Shown here: in pieces, positions 51,864 to 61,757 of the stretch
Numbering within the stretch: position 1 is the stretch's first letter
Layout: each line of letters starts with the position of its first letter
NCBI GenBank assembly: GCA_012960755.1
Contig: DUAT01000105.1
Span: 1 to 64,000 of the forward strand
DNA length: 64,000 nt
From: Gammaproteobacteria bacterium
Lineage (GTDB): Bacteria > Pseudomonadota > Gammaproteobacteria > Pseudomonadales > Azotimanducaceae_A
Direction: 5' to 3'
The notes under the pieces: generated by a model
Databases searched by the model: none
Told to the model about the DNA's origin: nothing
What the model saw: the letters and a program-made list of their open reading frames with translations, nothing else
Made by a program: the position numbers and the translations under genes

Positions 51864-52529
51864 TTAAAGAATCGCGATAACACCATACAGCACAGCTGTT
51901 AACGCGAACCCACTGCTTATAACCCCTGACACAGAAGTCATCACACCCTGCTTGCCAAAGATCGCATTAGCTTCCAGAGCAGCGATAATAAGTAACGACA
52001 AACCCAGTGCCATCGTACTGGCTTCTGCGACCCCGCCACTTGGCATATGTGCAGAAGACCCCATAAAAAACAACATTGGCAGAGAAAACAGGGTATTTGT
52101 GCGCGATGCCAAACCTGCTTTCGGTGCAGCACCTGCAGCTTCCGGTAACGCCTCGCCGCCCTGTGCAACCTGCGTCGCTGACGCAATCACGATTTTCTGG
52201 TTCGGCCAGATAATCAACCAGACATTTAAAAACATCAAGGTACCTAACGTGGCACCCAAGGTGATGTCCAGAGTAAGAAACTGATGCCTGGTCGCGAGCA
52301 ACACAACACCGGTTAGAAAAGTAAGCATGGCACCCCAACGGAACCACCACAGTGCACGTGGAACTAGTTTTTGAATCGCACCGGATCGATGTGCATCCTC
52401 AGCCTCTTTGAAATACTCCGTCTGTACAAAGTTAAAGTAATACAACAATCCTATCCAGGTGATACCGGCAAGAAAATGCCCCCATCTAAACAAGTAGTCC
52501 ATTCCAACGCTGCTAAATAGTATATCCAT
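51864..52529 (-). CDS. PuuD-like urate hydroxylase membrane domain protein
   Basis: A 221-residue membrane protein with about six to eight helices and the PF06181 (Urate_ox_N) landmarks WIGLLYYFNFVQTEYF and PRALWWFRWGAMLTFLTG. PuuD proper carries an additional C-terminal cytochrome c domain, absent here, so this is a membrane-only version and may not oxidise urate. No other purine catabolism gene is near. The start has no clear GGAG. A 16-bp tandem repeat lies 37 bp upstream. Confidence 0.8.
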   Translation of the reverse strand: MDILFSSVGMDYLFRWGHFLAGITWIGLLYYFNFVQTEYFKEAEDAHRSGAIQKLVPRALWWFRWGAMLTFLTGVVLLATRHQFLTLDITLGATLGTLMFLNVWLIIWPNQKIVIASATQVAQGGEALPEAAGAAPKAGLASRTNTLFSLPMLFFMGSSAHMPSGGVAEASTMALGLSLLIIAALEANAIFGKQGVMTSVSGVISSGFALTAVLYGVIAIL

Positions 52530-52566
52530 GTTCCTCTACCCTCTCTTATGATTGTTATCGATACTA

Positions 52567-52614
52567 TTTACTTCTGTATCGCTTTACTTCTGTATCGCTT
52601 TACTTCTGTATCGC
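52567..52614. repeat. Three perfect 16-bp tandem repeats
   Basis: TTTACTTCTGTATCGC occurs three times head to tail at 52567-52582, 52583-52598 and 52599-52614, in the gap between the PuuD-like and amidohydrolase genes, i.e. upstream of the PuuD-like start. It could vary in copy number by slippage, or act as a protein binding array. Confidence 0.85.
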
Positions 52615-52641
52615 CATGATAACATTGAATTTTTTTAAAAA

Positions 52642-53859
52642 CTATTCCACCTTTGCTGCCGAGCTGTCGCCGATTTTAGAAACCTGCTGCGTGTTGTGGT
52701 CATGCAGAGATTTGTCAAGACCCGACCCCATCATATCGATAAAGTTATCACGATAGAATTTCTGCTTTACGCTCTCGCTGGACCTTGTAAGGGAATCATT
52801 GAACCGCTTCAATGGATTACGACCACCTTCTACATGAGGGAAGTCTGAAGAGAACAACAGCATGTCCTCTGAAGAGTTCTCAATAATCCAACGCGTGTTT
52901 TCGTGCGGATAGGGCGTCACGCGAAACTGGCGCTGGGCTATTTCACTGGGTTTCGCTGAGAGCTTTTTTAGTCGCTCCTCTCCCTTGTAAAAAGCCCCGA
53001 AACTCGCATCCAGAAATTGCATCCAACTCGGAACCCAGGAAGCACCAAGCTCAATGGCACCGAATTTGAGATTCGGGAAACGGTCACAGACACCGTCCAA
53101 AATCAACGCCGACATGGTTTGCCACATGGCCAGCGGTATCGTCATAAAACTCAGGGAGGTGAAGTTCTCATCGCCACCGTGGAAATCCTTGACCCGGGGA
53201 CCGCCATTTTCTGCATAGGCATCGGGCATTTTTTCTTCACCACCGACATGAAACAGAATCGGGATTCCTGCTTCCTGGGCTAAAGCCCAGAGCGGGTCGA
53301 ACCCGGCATGGGACGGAGAATGATTCATCGGACAACGGGAAGGAAGCACCAGCGCCTTGCAACCCAAGTCAATGGCCTGCCTTGCCGTTGAGATGGCCGC
53401 CTCAATATCAACCAGGGGCACATAGCCGGTTGCCAGTAATCGGTGATCGACACTGCAAAAGTCTGTCATCATCCGGTTATGCGCCTGGGCAGTTGCAACA
53501 GCCAGGCGGTTTTCACCGGAATATTCTAGACCATAATTACTGAGTGCGGTCGTTGTAAACACAAGCTGGCTGGTAAACCCCAGCAGATCCAGCGCCCTGG
53601 TTCGGTCCTGGTTGCGAAACGAGCCGAGGGCCTGGTGGTTTTTCCGCAGCAGAATGTTATCTTCATCCCCAGCCCGAAATGTTGCATCGTCCTGGAGTTC
53701 CCGGGCCTTATCGGCCCAGGCCAATTCTTCTTTGTTGATGCGATTCTTAGTTTGAAAAGACTCGATAAATTCCTCTTCCAGATACTGATCGATAGTCCCT
53801 GGCAACTCCATTACATGCGAGTCGGCATCATGAATGGTTTGATTCTCAACATATGCCAT
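52642..53859 (-). CDS. Amidohydrolase 2 family metal-dependent hydrolase
   Basis: A 405-residue TIM-barrel enzyme (PF04909). N-terminal metal site HDADSHVMEL (about 9-18), a middle His in ILFHVGGEE, and the C-terminal SSDFPHVEGGRNPL with the catalytic Asp and His. Family members decarboxylate or hydrolyse aromatic and heterocyclic acids. The ATG at 53859 (MAYVENQTIHDADSH) is the conserved start; the upstream frame to 53931 is dropped. Its substrate is not indicated by neighbours. Confidence 0.88.
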   Translation of the reverse strand: MAYVENQTIHDADSHVMELPGTIDQYLEEEFIESFQTKNRINKEELAWADKARELQDDATFRAGDEDNILLRKNHQALGSFRNQDRTRALDLLGFTSQLVFTTTALSNYGLEYSGENRLAVATAQAHNRMMTDFCSVDHRLLATGYVPLVDIEAAISTARQAIDLGCKALVLPSRCPMNHSPSHAGFDPLWALAQEAGIPILFHVGGEEKMPDAYAENGGPRVKDFHGGDENFTSLSFMTIPLAMWQTMSALILDGVCDRFPNLKFGAIELGASWVPSWMQFLDASFGAFYKGEERLKKLSAKPSEIAQRQFRVTPYPHENTRWIIENSSEDMLLFSSDFPHVEGGRNPLKRFNDSLTRSSESVKQKFYRDNFIDMMGSGLDKSLHDHNTQQVSKIGDSSAAKVE

Positions 53860-53956
53860 TGTGCTTAGCCCCCAAAAGCCTTTCAATTTTTTTATTACCG
53901 CAAACATACGCTGATCCCGACAATTAATCACGCCAGGGCTGTTTTTCGCAGTTGCC

Positions 53957-54661
53957 CTACCCTTTCATCGCCCGGGGATAGCCCTGGTCAATCTCAATCT
54001 TTCGCTTCAATTTCCTGGTCAGCCGTTTCTGGAGATAATTTATCTGCCCGGAGTCTAACACGGCTGCGCGGCAATAACGGGACAGGAACCAGTTCACCCC
54101 AAGCTCGTCAAAAATATCCTTATCGTCATCAACTCCCAACAGATTGATCAGGTTCCGCATCCTCTCCCACAGTCGTAACTGCCTCTTCTTGATACTCATA
54201 CCGGAAATATCAACCAGGGCATAGCTCTGATGTACCTCTTTTCCAAGATAAAGGACATTGCCTAGGTGTATCCCGCGAAACATGACTCCCCGGGTGTGAA
54301 GTTCAGCCAGATACCGTGGCAAGCCCCTGATTCCAGTATCATCCCCCCCTTCGTTCAGGACCCGAAGATCTGTCCCTGGCAGTCGATTATAAATCACCAT
54401 ATGCATGGCCATCTCACTGCAATACATCACTTCCTTCGGTAAAGGCGCCAGCACCCCTATTTTCTTGAGTTGTTTAGCATTTTCGGCAAATCGAACGGCC
54501 TTGGGGAAAAAAGTGGAAGTTGACAATCGCTCCTTCCGGAAGAACGATTTGATCATTTCATTGTCAGGCGTGAGCATCAGCATGGGCTTTTGGAGATTAC
54601 CCATTAACAGTTTATTTTTGGCAACGTACTCCTGTACCTGTGCCTTGCTTATTTTCTTCAC
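53957..54661 (-). CDS. Kinase-fold protein with a degenerate catalytic loop
   Basis: A 234-residue protein with lipopolysaccharide-kinase-like features (WaaP/InaA-type fold): a lysine-containing MIKSFFRKERL region, YNRLPGTDLR, and a catalytic-loop-like segment VMFRGIHLGNVLYL, where HRDLHxGN would be expected, so the catalytic Asp is replaced by Gly. The DFG equivalent YALVDISGM keeps its Asp. The kinase may thus be inactive or use other residues; the match to the family is by eye. GTG start; no kinase substrate gene is nearby. Confidence 0.65.
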   Translation of the reverse strand: MKKISKAQVQEYVAKNKLLMGNLQKPMLMLTPDNEMIKSFFRKERLSTSTFFPKAVRFAENAKQLKKIGVLAPLPKEVMYCSEMAMHMVIYNRLPGTDLRVLNEGGDDTGIRGLPRYLAELHTRGVMFRGIHLGNVLYLGKEVHQSYALVDISGMSIKKRQLRLWERMRNLINLLGVDDDKDIFDELGVNWFLSRYCRAAVLDSGQINYLQKRLTRKLKRKIEIDQGYPRAMKG

Positions 54662-54753
54662 CGAAGAATCCTTGCAATGTGTTGGACGAGACTGACTATT
54701 TAGGGAGTATACGTTTTGGTGCCTAACAAGGGTACGTGTTTTATTTGGTGCTC

Positions 54754-54784
54754 GTACTCCGTCTGCATGAAATTGACGGAGTAC
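54754..54784. repeat. Perfect 10-bp inverted repeat at the 3' end of a GNAT gene
   Basis: GTACTCCGTC (54754-54763) and GACGGAGTAC (54775-54784) are exact reverse complements with an 11-bp loop. It lies between convergent gene ends beside the GNAT stop. No T-run follows on either strand, so a terminator is uncertain; it could stabilise the 3' end. Confidence 0.6.
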
Positions 54785-55206
54785 TAGGGGCTACGCAGCC
54801 AATAGTGGCAATAGATTCCCTCGCTACCCTCACCCGTATTTTCGGCAACCCAGTTATTGTTTTCATAGTAGCGGCAGGCATTCGTGTTGGCCGTTAACGA
54901 CTTTAGAGACAAGGGTAATCCATGTCGCTCGATGCAGGATTTTATCAGGGCATTTGCAGCACCTTTTTTCTGCTGATCAGGATTTATATAAAGATGATGA
55001 ATAAATTTTTCAGGCGCCCAGATAGAAACAAATCCAACAACCTGTTGCTCTCTAACCGCCAGCAACACTTGTTCATTTTTTACCAGGGACTTGAAATCTT
55101 TCCTCGATACATTCCCCTGGGTAAAGCAGGCAACCGATGCGCGTGATTGATTGTACACCGCAACAACTTCCTCCATGTCTGTTTCCCTGCACTCTCGGAT
55201 CAACAT
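54784..55206 (-). CDS. GNAT family N-acetyltransferase
   Basis: A 140-residue acetyltransferase: YINPDQQKKGAANALIKSCIERHG (about 74-97) is motif A with the acetyl-CoA loop QKKGAA, and ANTNACRYYENNNWV is motif B. Last gene of a MFS-VOC-GNAT run on the minus strand, 15 bp after the VOC gene. Substrate unknown. Confidence 0.88.
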   Translation of the reverse strand: MLIRECRETDMEEVVAVYNQSRASVACFTQGNVSRKDFKSLVKNEQVLLAVREQQVVGFVSIWAPEKFIHHLYINPDQQKKGAANALIKSCIERHGLPLSLKSLTANTNACRYYENNNWVAENTGEGSEGIYCHYWLRSP

Positions 55207-55221
55207 ACCAGTACTTTACCT

Positions 55222-55590
55222 CTATCCACTACCCAGCAACGTAATCACGTTTTCATCAGGGTCTTTAAAGTGAGCGAGCAACCCACCCCATGGCTGTTTC
55301 GCTGGAGGACCAAGAAACTCCACACCCCGTTCGAGCAGTTCCTTGTAAACCACGTCGATATCTTTCACCTGGATTGAAATACCGACATACCTGCCCACAT
55401 AAGATTGCGATTCCTCACTCTCAGGGTCTTGTCGCTCAATTGCAAGAGATGCACCCCCCAGATCAAACTCTACCCAACCCATGTCCATACCCTCAAATTT
55501 TACCGGCAATCCTATCGTGTCCTTATAGAATTCAACCGACTCCGCAAACTTAAAGCTGAACACGCGCTGGGCGTAAATGGTAAATTTCAT
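55222..55590 (-). CDS. VOC family (glyoxalase/bleomycin resistance-like) protein
   Basis: A 122-residue single-unit VOC protein: AESVEFYKDTIGLPVKFEGMDMGWVEFDLGGASLAIE (about 17-53) and the ending GLLAHFKDPDENVITLLG with the metal Glu. As a dimer it could bind a drug or carry out an isomerisation. Its start overlaps the MFS stop by 4 nt (ATGA). With a neighbouring efflux pump and GNAT, a resistance or detoxification role is plausible, but only inferred. Confidence 0.88.
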   Translation of the reverse strand: MKFTIYAQRVFSFKFAESVEFYKDTIGLPVKFEGMDMGWVEFDLGGASLAIERQDPESEESQSYVGRYVGISIQVKDIDVVYKELLERGVEFLGPPAKQPWGGLLAHFKDPDENVITLLGSG

Positions 55591-56792
55591 TCTTCGATCT
55601 CCTTGCCTGGTTTTACAGTGCTGTGAATGATCGATCCACTTAAAAGCCAGCCAGATAGTAATGCGGTACCGAGTATCAGAAGGCTATTGAAAATGAAAGG
55701 GCTGGTTTGACTGACATTGTCGTATAAATAACCCCCGATCAAGGGTCCGATGGTTGCACCGACACCAAACGCCATCTCTGCGAAGCCAAATGTTCGTGCA
55801 GTTGCACCCGGAGGTGCAGCGCCTGCCGTGAGCGATTTTCGCGTGGGCTCTATCAAAGACCAGCCAATAACGGATATGGAGTAGATCAACACCAGCGACC
55901 AGAATCCCTTTGCCAGGGGCATGGTTAGATACAGGCAACCAGCGATGAGCATGCCGGTCACCATTAAAACCACAGGATTTCGTTTGTCAGCAAAGGCCCC
56001 CAGTTTCGACGGCAGGAACATGAACACCAGCGCTGCAGGTAAAAAAGCCCAGGAAAGCATTCGCGGGTCCGACGTGAAATTGTCCTGCAAATAGATCAGG
56101 TATATCGGCATGATCAGGGCATTGGATATTCCCAGAAAAACGAATATCAAAAACAAACGCTTTAACGCCGGTGTTGGTTTGAATCCGGCACCCTTTATCG
56201 TAGCAGCCCTGGTAGACGAGGCCGGTCGGGTTTCCGGCAATTGAACCAGGGCAAGTAAAAGTGCCAGGGTCGCCAGCACCGCAAAAAGCCCGAAACTAGA
56301 GGTCCAGGCCAACGCGGGAATGGCAGCTACAAGTCCAAAACCGATGGTCGCACCCACCACACTGGATCTTGCCTGAATCTCAACGTTAGCACCCATTGCC
56401 TGGCCTCTGTCTGACGCAGGAACAAGGTCCGAGGTCATCGTGTCCACGCTGATCAACATCAAAGCAGCCCCCAGCCCCTGAAAAAAACGTGCGATGTACA
56501 TGGTTTGGAGCCCGTCCGCCACCGCATAACCGGTGTATGCACCGATATAAAAAACCATGGCGAAAAGAAAAAAAATCCGCCTGCCAAAGTAATCAATCCC
56601 GAATCCGATGACAGGCCGCATTAACAGAATAGAGAATGTAAAAAGGCTGAATAAACCACCGATCTCAACAGCGCTGGCCCCAAGCGCCTTGGATTGCACC
56701 GGCAATGCAAACGTCACAAAGAACAACGGCACGGATACCAGGAACAAACAACGTCTCAGGATGACTAGTCCGGCATTTGGTGTCTCAACCAT
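55587..56792 (-). CDS. Major facilitator superfamily transporter
   Basis: A 401-residue membrane protein with 12 predicted helices. The loop 2-3 motif appears as GFGIDYFGRRIFFLF (about 62-76), and GAALMLISVDTMTSDLVP (about 112-129) fits the drug:H+ antiporter antiporter-motif area. Substrate not assignable. It is first in a three-gene overlapping run with a VOC protein and GNAT. Confidence 0.88.
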   Translation of the reverse strand: MVETPNAGLVILRRCLFLVSVPLFFVTFALPVQSKALGASAVEIGGLFSLFTFSILLMRPVIGFGIDYFGRRIFFLFAMVFYIGAYTGYAVADGLQTMYIARFFQGLGAALMLISVDTMTSDLVPASDRGQAMGANVEIQARSSVVGATIGFGLVAAIPALAWTSSFGLFAVLATLALLLALVQLPETRPASSTRAATIKGAGFKPTPALKRLFLIFVFLGISNALIMPIYLIYLQDNFTSDPRMLSWAFLPAALVFMFLPSKLGAFADKRNPVVLMVTGMLIAGCLYLTMPLAKGFWSLVLIYSISVIGWSLIEPTRKSLTAGAAPPGATARTFGFAEMAFGVGATIGPLIGGYLYDNVSQTSPFIFNSLLILGTALLSGWLLSGSIIHSTVKPGKEIEE

Positions 56793-56873
56793 GAATCAAC
56801 ACCTTCTACAATCTTCTATATAGTTCATCGAAGGTTAAACTATCGCGGTATCCGACTGAAGGCTTTAGTTTCG

Positions 56874-57872
56874 CTAACCCAGGTTCTCGAGTTCCTGGAT
56901 CAGCCCTACCGGCAGATCAACACCACAAGCCAACAGATCGGAAACACCCACAAAACGATCCTGTATCGCCGAGGCAATTTCATCATGCCTGCCAACAGCC
57001 GAAAAGAGGCGGACGACATCGTCGGGTATCTCCCGGGTCATCTCATCCCATTGGCCTTTTTTGGACATGTCATTGAGTTTGTGACCAAGATCCTCTAACC
57101 CATGCACTTCAAACACCGGCCAATAGGAGGGTGTGGAACCGTAAAACCCGACTCGCATCCTGACCCATTCGAACATTTTGTCCACCGCCTCGTCGTCAGC
57201 ACCTGTAACGACAAATCCGCCACCCGAGATTTCAAACCCTTGCCTGCTACGCTCGGATTTAGCGAGAGCCCCCTCAAGCCGCGGGATTACCACTTGATCC
57301 AGATATTTACGTGTACAAAAAGCGTGTAACTGCACCCCGTCACATTCTTCAGCGGCGACTTTCATCATCGCCGGTCCCACCGCCGCTATCTGTACTGCAG
57401 GTGGCTCACAAGTCAGGGCTGGTGGCGTGAAGTTGGGTGTCATGAGCGAGAACTTGTAATGCTCACCCTGGTAATCCAGTTTCTCACCCGTTTGCCAGCA
57501 GGACCATATCGCTTTCAGGGACTGAACATACTCACGCATGCGCGGAGCAGGCGGACTCCACGGAACACTGAAACGTCGAACATTATGACCCTTCACCTGA
57601 CTACCCAACCCAAGGGTAAAACGTCCTTTTGAAACAGTCTGCAGGTCCCAGGCCGTATTTGCCACAGCCATCGGACTACGGGAAAAGGCTATAGCGATAC
57701 TCGTTCGTAACTTCAAAGTGGATGTTGTGGTGGCGGCAATCGCATGGGGCAGGAATGGATCGAAGCGGTTTTCCTGGGTACTGACACCATAATAGCCACG
57801 ATCTTCCAGGCTTTTCGCGACCTCACCGACCTGATTAAGATCCTGACCGGTAATCGAAGTAATAACATGCAT
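56874..57872 (-). CDS. LLM-class flavin/F420-dependent oxidoreductase
   Basis: A 332-residue TIM-barrel oxidoreductase of the luciferase-like monooxygenase class: YGVSTQENRFDPFLPHAIAATTT (about 28-50), GRFTLGLGSQVKGHNVRRF and AVGPAMMKVAAEECDGVQLH are landmarks. It resembles the TIGR03617/03621-type proteins usually described in F420 users; in gammaproteobacteria FMN or another flavin is more probable. Function unknown. The gene is divergent from the quinone oxidoreductase. Confidence 0.85.
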   Translation of the reverse strand: MHVITSITGQDLNQVGEVAKSLEDRGYYGVSTQENRFDPFLPHAIAATTTSTLKLRTSIAIAFSRSPMAVANTAWDLQTVSKGRFTLGLGSQVKGHNVRRFSVPWSPPAPRMREYVQSLKAIWSCWQTGEKLDYQGEHYKFSLMTPNFTPPALTCEPPAVQIAAVGPAMMKVAAEECDGVQLHAFCTRKYLDQVVIPRLEGALAKSERSRQGFEISGGGFVVTGADDEAVDKMFEWVRMRVGFYGSTPSYWPVFEVHGLEDLGHKLNDMSKKGQWDEMTREIPDDVVRLFSAVGRHDEIASAIQDRFVGVSDLLACGVDLPVGLIQELENLG

Positions 57873-58041
57873 AGATTTCTCAATGGGTGTGGTGACTAAA
57901 TTCGAGTAGCTTGGGCTTGAGTGTAATTTAATCCCGGCATGACGTCGATTCCGAATGCAGCTATGCTCTGGGAGGGATCCTCTGATTGCATACCGTCCTT
58001 AATCAGAAGCTCCTTAGAAAAACTAAAACCAGGAAGCTCTG

Positions 58042-59022
58042 ATGAAAGCTATAGTTTGTAATGAATTCGGCCCACCTTCGATCCTGTCGATGGCAGAGGT
58101 TGCTGAACCCGTGATTGAACCGGGGATGGTCAAGATCCAGATCCATGCTGCAGGCTTGAACTTTCCCGACACGCTAATGATTGCCGGTGCATACCAGGAA
58201 AAGCCCCCTTTTCCCTTTTCCCCGGGGATGGAATGCGCAGGTATTGTCACCGAAGTGGCTCGGGATGTTGTTAACCTCAGTGTCGGCGACCGGGTAATGG
58301 CGGATCATGGTCACGGTGGTTTCGCCGAATATGTTCTTGCGGAACAGGCGAGAACATTCAGGATCCCCGACAGCATGCCTTTTGACCAGGCGGCAGGATT
58401 CCCGGTGACCTATGGCACTACTTATCATGCGCTGGTGGACCGCGCCAGGCTTCAGCCGGGCGAAGTACTGGTAGTACATGGTGCCGCTGGAGGTGTGGGT
58501 CTAAACGCCATTGAACTGGGAAAAGCGCTCGGTGCAATGGTCATTGGTACCGTGGGATCCGATGAAAAAAAGGAAATTGTCAAAGCCTATGGTGCGGATC
58601 ATGTCATCAACTATACCACCGAGAGTATTCGGCAACGCGTCAAAGCGCTGAACAACGATCAGGGTGCCGATGTCATATACGATCCTGTCGGCGGTGATGT
58701 TTTCGACGAGTCGATACGATGCATTAACTGGGGAGGCCGCCTGCTAATCATCGGTTTCGCATCCGGTAGAATTGCCCAGCTAAAAACCAATCTGGCACTG
58801 CTGAAAGGCTGCTCGGTCGTGGGGGTTTTCTGGGGAGAGTTCTGTCGGCGTTCACCGACAAAGAACCGCGCTAACTTTGACACGTTATTCAAGATGTTTG
58901 AAGCAGGACAATTGAGACCACACGTATGCAGGCATTTCCCGCTTCAGCAAACCAGTGACGGGATGGAGTTTATTCTATCCAGAAAATCTACCGGAAAGGT
59001 GATTGTTATGGTGCGGGATTGA
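58042..59022 (+). CDS. Zinc-free NADPH:quinone oxidoreductase
   Basis: A 326-residue medium-chain dehydrogenase/reductase. LNFPDTLMIAGAYQ and GMECAGIVTEVA in the N-terminal GroES-like domain lack the zinc ligands of alcohol dehydrogenases. The Rossmann motif is VVHGAAGGVGLNAIELGKALGA (about 150-171) and YDPVGGDVFDESIRC (about 213-227). It reduces quinones or enoyl compounds using NADPH. AGGAAG precedes the ATG. It ends at a shared bidirectional terminator. Confidence 0.9.
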   Translation: MKAIVCNEFGPPSILSMAEVAEPVIEPGMVKIQIHAAGLNFPDTLMIAGAYQEKPPFPFSPGMECAGIVTEVARDVVNLSVGDRVMADHGHGGFAEYVLAEQARTFRIPDSMPFDQAAGFPVTYGTTYHALVDRARLQPGEVLVVHGAAGGVGLNAIELGKALGAMVIGTVGSDEKKEIVKAYGADHVINYTTESIRQRVKALNNDQGADVIYDPVGGDVFDESIRCINWGGRLLIIGFASGRIAQLKTNLALLKGCSVVGVFWGEFCRRSPTKNRANFDTLFKMFEAGQLRPHVCRHFPLQQTSDGMEFILSRKSTGKVIVMVRD

Positions 59023-59062
59023 TTTGTTGGTAACGGGCAACAAGAAACTTTATTACAGACAG

Positions 59063-59095
59063 AAAAAAGCCCCGAAGAACGGGGCCTTTTTTTTT
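59063..59095. terminator. Bidirectional terminator between quinone oxidoreductase and groL
   Basis: GCCCCG (59069-59074) and CGGGGC (59080-59085) form a 6-bp stem with loop AAGAA, flanked by six A and eight or nine T. It can end both the plus-strand gene and the minus-strand groL message. Confidence 0.85.
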
Positions 59096-59127
59096 GGAGC
59101 CAGCAGGAGAACTTCTCTTGCAAGAAT

Positions 59128-60795
<1,668 letters not shown>

Positions 60796-60937
60796 TTAAA
60801 TCAAGTTAGTTCCTGTCCTGCGAGTCGACCAGCATTTCATACAATTATTTTAAACAGATTCTCTTCAAATCTGATAGTACGAAGTCGCCATCTCACTGGG
60901 CCTGAACCCGGACAAAATAAAGTTAATGCACGTTGGC

Positions 60938-61225
60938 TTATTCGATTACGCCAAACACTTCACTTTCATTCATAATAAGCAGTTCTTCACCATCAAGCTT
61001 TACCGCGCTCCCTGAGTACTGACCGAAGAGAATCTTATCCCCAACGTTCAAATCAACAGGCTGTATAGAACCATCTTCTGATTTCTTACCCGGACCAACA
61101 GCCAATACCTCACCTTGAGATGGCTTTTCGGCGGCGGAACCAGGAAGAACAATACCTCCGGCTGATTTTGCTTCTTCTTCCGTGCGACGTACTACCACAC
61201 GATCTTGTAATGGACGGATATTCAT
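60938..61225 (-). CDS. groS: Co-chaperonin GroES
   Basis: A 95-residue co-chaperonin, the lid of the GroEL chamber. [30 protein letters not shown] (about 2-31) is the start with the mobile loop, and [24 protein letters not shown] follows. It starts the groES-groEL transcript, whose 5' region carries a CIRCE operator. Confidence 0.97.
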   Translation of the reverse strand: MNIRPLQDRVVVRRTEEEAKSAGGIVLPGSAAEKPSQGEVLAVGPGKKSEDGSIQPVDLNVGDKILFGQYSGSAVKLDGEELLIMNESEVFGVIE

Positions 61226-61323
61226 TAATGTCTCCCATTTCTGGTACCAACCGCGGCCGTTCAGTCCAACGGGTTGGTTTTCTCAATAAACCAAGCTAAT
61301 CTTTGACCTGAATTCAGGGTTGA

Positions 61324-61350
61324 TTAGCACTCTCCTATTCGGAGTGCTAA
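61324..61350. promoter_or_regulatory. CIRCE operator (HrcA binding site)
   Basis: A perfect TTAGCACTC-N9-GAGTGCTAA inverted repeat, 99 bp before groES. HrcA binds this to repress groESL. hrcA itself is outside the window. Many gammaproteobacteria use only sigma32, so a CIRCE site is informative about the lineage. Confidence 0.95.
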
Positions 61351-61377
61351 TGATAGGGGCGAAAATCCTAGAATCAA
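61350..61377 (-). promoter_or_regulatory. groESL promoter
   Basis: On the minus strand, TTGATT (61372-61377) as -35, a 16-bp spacer, and TATCAT (61350-61355) as -10. The -10 abuts and overlaps the CIRCE by one base, so HrcA would block initiation directly. Confidence 0.7.
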
Positions 61378-61390
61378 CCCTGAGACAACA

Positions 61391-61415
61391 AAAAAGCCAA
61401 ATTAATTGGCTTTTT
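61391..61415. terminator. Perfect 10-bp hairpin with A/T tails
   Basis: AAAAAGCCAA (61391-61400), loop ATTAA, TTGGCTTTTT (61406-61415). It is symmetric and could end transcripts in either direction, insulating the groESL promoter from the AmpG-like gene read-through. Confidence 0.75.
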
Positions 61416-61448
61416 GAACTGTTTTTTTTTTGTAAATTGCGGAAGGAC

Positions 61449-61757
61449 ATGTCTGAGTCACTCGAAATCGCCAAACACCAGGTCTGGCAGATCGTTCACG
61501 CCATACCCAGGGGCAGAGTCGCGACTTATGGACAGATTGCCCGTCTGGCTGGTATGCCGCAACAATCGAGACTGGTCGGCCGCATACTCTCTAGATTACC
61601 AAAGGGGACACAATTGCCCTGGCACAGGGTAATTAACAGTCAGGGAAGAATCTCAAATCCAAATCCAGAGCGACAGAAAGAACGACTGGAGCGTGACGGT
61701 GTAGTTTTATTGAAAGGCAGGGTCAGCCTGAAGATCTATCAATGGTCGACAAACTGA
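61449..61757 (+). CDS. Alkyltransferase-like (ATL) DNA repair protein
   Basis: A 102-residue protein of the methylguanine-DNA methyltransferase C-terminal fold (GRVATYGQIARLAGMPQQSRLVGRIL, about 22-47), with PWHRV in place of the PCHRV active-site motif: the alkyl-accepting Cys is Trp. ATL proteins bind O6-alkylguanine without repairing it and hand lesions to nucleotide excision repair. The ATG at 61449 with GGAAGG upstream is chosen; the frame opens earlier over the CIRCE region. The 3' end overlaps the convergent permease gene by 35 nt. Confidence 0.9.
   Translation: MSESLEIAKHQVWQIVHAIPRGRVATYGQIARLAGMPQQSRLVGRILSRLPKGTQLPWHRVINSQGRISNPNPERQKERLERDGVVLLKGRVSLKIYQWSTN

Noticed and set aside
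54754..54784. Terminator for the GNAT gene
   Set aside because: Perfect stem but no T-run on either strand; kept as a repeat only.
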